Below are positions 7,077-7,248 of a stretch of 7,248 nt of DNA, piece after piece (position 1 is the first letter of the stretch; each line of letters opens with the position of its first letter). The position numbers and the translations under genes are program-made. This DNA is from Gemmatimonadota bacterium. Lineage in GTDB: Bacteria > GCA-2686955. The stretch covers positions 1 to 7,248 of the forward strand of contig NYZA01000103.1 of the NCBI GenBank assembly GCA_002686955.1, read 5' to 3'. The notes below the pieces were generated by a model. It did no database searches. It was not told where the DNA came from and was given only the letters and a program-made list of their open reading frames with translations.

Positions 7077-7248
7077 CGCTCGCTGCTGGATGGAAGACGC
7101 TCGCCGTAGCTGAAAGTCGTTTCGGGGAACTCGTGGCCCAAGGCATCATCTAGCCTGGATATCTCACGAGATTCCTGCTGCGACCGCACATCTCCCTGCC
7201 CTGCCGGCACTTCCCACCGTTTCGCCTTGTGCGACGTAGCACCACTAC
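7046..7248 (-). CDS. Possible 3' end of an unidentified minus-strand gene, truncated by the window edge
   Basis: On the minus strand one frame is open from the right edge (first full codon at 7246) to a TGA whose complement is TCA at 7046-7048, giving 66 residues. The other two minus frames close earlier. The peptide is hydrophilic, rich in Glu, Arg, Ser and Gln, with no membrane segment and no motif I recognise. It would overlap the end of the GT2 gene tail to tail by 31 nt, similar in style to the 13-nt convergent overlap at 2479-2491. An open run of this length could arise by chance in GC-rich DNA, so this is only a candidate. Plus-strand starts in this stretch lead only to very short frames. 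Confidence 0.35.
   Translation of the reverse strand, partial: SGATSHKAKRWEVPAGQGDVRSQQESREISRLDDALGHEFPETTFSYGERLPSSSERQRGDRGQGA

Noticed and set aside
6964-7149. 61-residue minus-strand frame at the end of the GT2 gene
   Set aside because: It lies mostly over the GT2 coding region, has low-complexity Ala/Ser/Arg composition, and conflicts with the edge frame ending at 7046, which overlaps GT2 much less.

Overview
This window holds five well-supported genes and one weak edge fragment of a GC-rich bacterial genome. They centre on carbohydrate chemistry: a CE4-type polysaccharide deacetylase, a GT4-like glycosyltransferase, a metallo-beta-lactamase-fold hydrolase, a glycogen phosphorylase (GT35) and a GT2 membrane glycosyltransferase. 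The high GC, a GTG start, tight gene packing and family resemblances suggest a GC-rich proteobacterium or a deltaproteobacteria/Myxococcota-like relative. This placement is a low-confidence impression, because no rRNA or marker gene is present. No tRNA, rRNA, CRISPR array, insertion sequence or phage gene was seen.

Layout. Positions 3-2491 (+) are a translationally coupled pair: the membrane-anchored deacetylase, whose frame is open to the left edge, followed by the GT4 glycosyltransferase with a 4-nt GTGA stop/start overlap. Positions 2479-3219 (-) encode a glyoxalase II-like hydrolase whose 3' end overlaps the GT4 gene tail to tail by 13 nt. Positions 3220-3427 are the only sizeable intergenic gap, a divergent promoter region. 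Positions 3428-5929 (+) encode full-length glycogen phosphorylase, which ends in tandem TAG stops. Seven bases later a GT2 glycosyltransferase begins (5937-7076, +), probably in the same transcript. The last 172 bases may hold the 3' end of a minus-strand gene entering from the right.

How the genes may work together (inference). The deacetylase and the two glycosyltransferases look like parts of a cell-surface or exopolysaccharide pathway. Glycogen phosphorylase releases glucose-1-phosphate from storage glucan, a precursor of nucleotide sugars such as UDP-glucose, so its tight linkage to a GT2 enzyme could tie reserve mobilisation to glycan synthesis. The hydrolase has no obvious role in this and may be a housekeeping neighbour.

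I do not see a clearly new system. The points most worth a second look are a perfect G-quadruplex-forming (TGGG)4 repeat in the 5' coding part of the deacetylase, the glgP-GT2 coupling, and the C-terminal extension on the hydrolase.
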